Assembly (NCBI GenBank): GCA_008704415.1
Contig: VXIS01000595.1
Coordinates: 1-13,539 of the forward strand
Length of the DNA stretch: 13,539 nt
From: Sphaerosporella brunnea
Lineage: Eukaryota; Ascomycota; Pezizomycetes; Pezizales; Pyronemataceae
Direction of reading: 5' to 3'
A model generated the notes under the pieces. That model ran no database searches. It was not told where the DNA came from and was given only the letters and a program-made list of their open reading frames with translations. Made by a program: the position numbers and the translations under genes. Below are positions 12,869-13,539 of this stretch, in pieces; positions within the stretch are counted from its first letter, which is position 1, and every line of letters begins with the position of its first letter.

Positions 12869-13539
12869 TCAGCTGTCATCTGGAAGTGGTCCGGGCTTGT
12901 GTGGGTACAATTCGTGGAAGCGGTCGATAGCTTCAAGGCCATTGATTCCTTCCGCCGCCTCCCATTCCGGTGAGTCGTAGCCGGTCCACTTTACCAGATA
13001 TTTGAGGCGTCCCCTTACCAAGCGGGAATCCAGAATGGCATCGACGGACCATTCTTTTTCGCCATCGACAACAACAGGGAGAGGGGGTGGAATGATCTGT
13101 CCAGGGAGCGGGTCGGAAGATGCCGGGTTTAGGAGCGAGACCGGAAAGGTACGATGGTTCTTCATGGTGTCGGAGATGTCCAATTCATAGGCATGGGTAC
13201 CGAAGGCTCGAACCACTCGGTAAGGGCCCAGGTGCTTGTTTTCGAGTTTCCTAGATGGTCGTTCCGTGCGCAAGTTCCTAGAGTCCAGCCAGACGAGGTC
13301 GTTCTCTTTGAACACAGGGGCGGGGGCTCGGGACCGATCGGCGGCTTCAGTATATCTGGCTTGGGTGTACTTCATCTCGGCTCGTAGAACGTCGTGGATG
13401 TGTGACATCCACTCGGGCACCAGCTGCGCGTCGACCTGTTCGGGGTTGTCGGGCCAAATGTCTAGCTCAAAGGAGCACTTAGGGTTACGGCCATAGACGG
13501 CGAAGAAGGGAGACAGTGACGTAGTCTCGGAAGCCTGGT
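12869..13539 (-). CDS. pol: Pol C-terminus (integrase end and chromodomain), partial
   Basis: The frame is open from the window edge to a stop at 12869-12871. It covers the end of the integrase core, the GPY/F module and the chromodomain. From the ATG at 13420 it is 183 codons and differs from the first copy at about ten residues, for example Asp where the first copy has Asn in the chromodomain's first strand. Trp, Trp and Tyr of the aromatic cage are kept. No lesion is visible in this part, unlike the first copy, but the catalytic triad lies beyond the window. The 13420 ATG is internal, not a natural start. Confidence 0.92.
   Translation of the reverse strand, partial: QASETTSLSPFFAVYGRNPKCSFELDIWPDNPEQVDAQLVPEWMSHIHDVLRAEMKYTQARYTEAADRSRAPAPVFKENDLVWLDSRNLRTERPSRKLENKHLGPYRVVRAFGTHAYELDISDTMKNHRTFPVSLLNPASSDPLPGQIIPPPLPVVVDGEKEWSVDAILDSRLVRGRLKYLVKWTGYDSPEWEAAEGINGLEAIDRFHELYPHKPGPLPDDS

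Larger units (their letters stand above)
12545..13539 (-). mobile_element. Second copy of the main chromovirus family, 3' part only in window
   Basis: The 3' LTR, polypurine tract and integrase-chromodomain end match the 3493-9035 element at high identity on the opposite strand. The element continues past the window edge, so its 5' half and completeness are unknown. Confidence 0.92.

Noticed and set aside
1..13539. CRISPR array, tRNA or rRNA genes, or a novel defence-type gene system
   Set aside because: No regularly spaced repeats, RNA gene signature or clustered non-transposon genes were seen on either strand.

Overview
The window looks like transposon-dense, gene-poor DNA from a filamentous fungus, most likely an ascomycete. 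The evidence is a Ty3/gypsy chromovirus with a C-terminal chromodomain, several short TA-flanked inverted-repeat elements of Tc1/mariner-pogo type, very few open host reading frames, and no bacterial operon structure, RNA gene or CRISPR array. The species cannot be named from the sequence.

The centrepiece is a complete plus-strand chromovirus at 3493-9035. It has two 289-bp LTRs that differ at 5 sites by my alignment, TG...CA ends and a perfect 5-bp target duplication (TAAGC). Inside are gag, a CCHC zinc knuckle, a textbook -1 frameshift site (G GGA AAC plus a 7-bp stem), protease, reverse transcriptase (RT), RNase H, integrase (D,D35E), a GPY/F module and a chromodomain. A 9-nt stretch of the LTR is complementary to the sequence just inside the 5' LTR, which suggests Tf1-like self-priming. 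The copy is dead: TAG codons interrupt gag (4861) and pol (7509), the RT motif A aspartate is Asn, and no gag ATG is visible at the expected place.

The chromovirus sits inside an older 467-bp pogo-like element (3239-9253). That element stands immediately right of a 552-bp inverted-repeat element (2665-3216), which directly abuts a nearly perfect 268-bp palindrome (2395-2662). A related palindrome (644-842) splits a minus-strand reading frame at 403-951, and the frame becomes continuous when the insert is removed conceptually. The left edge (1-296) is an LTR of a second retroelement family.

On the right, 10139-11390 is a minus-strand 3' fragment of that second chromovirus family, with an LTR and an integrase/chromodomain tail carrying four in-frame stops. 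At 11802-12002 there is a small possible host gene for a 66-residue zinc-ribbon protein, with repeated motifs upstream. From 12545 to the window end lies the 3' part of another copy of the main family, on the minus strand and tail-to-tail with the first. The rest (about 1295-2390, 9256-10138, 12003-12544) holds no gene I can support with confidence.
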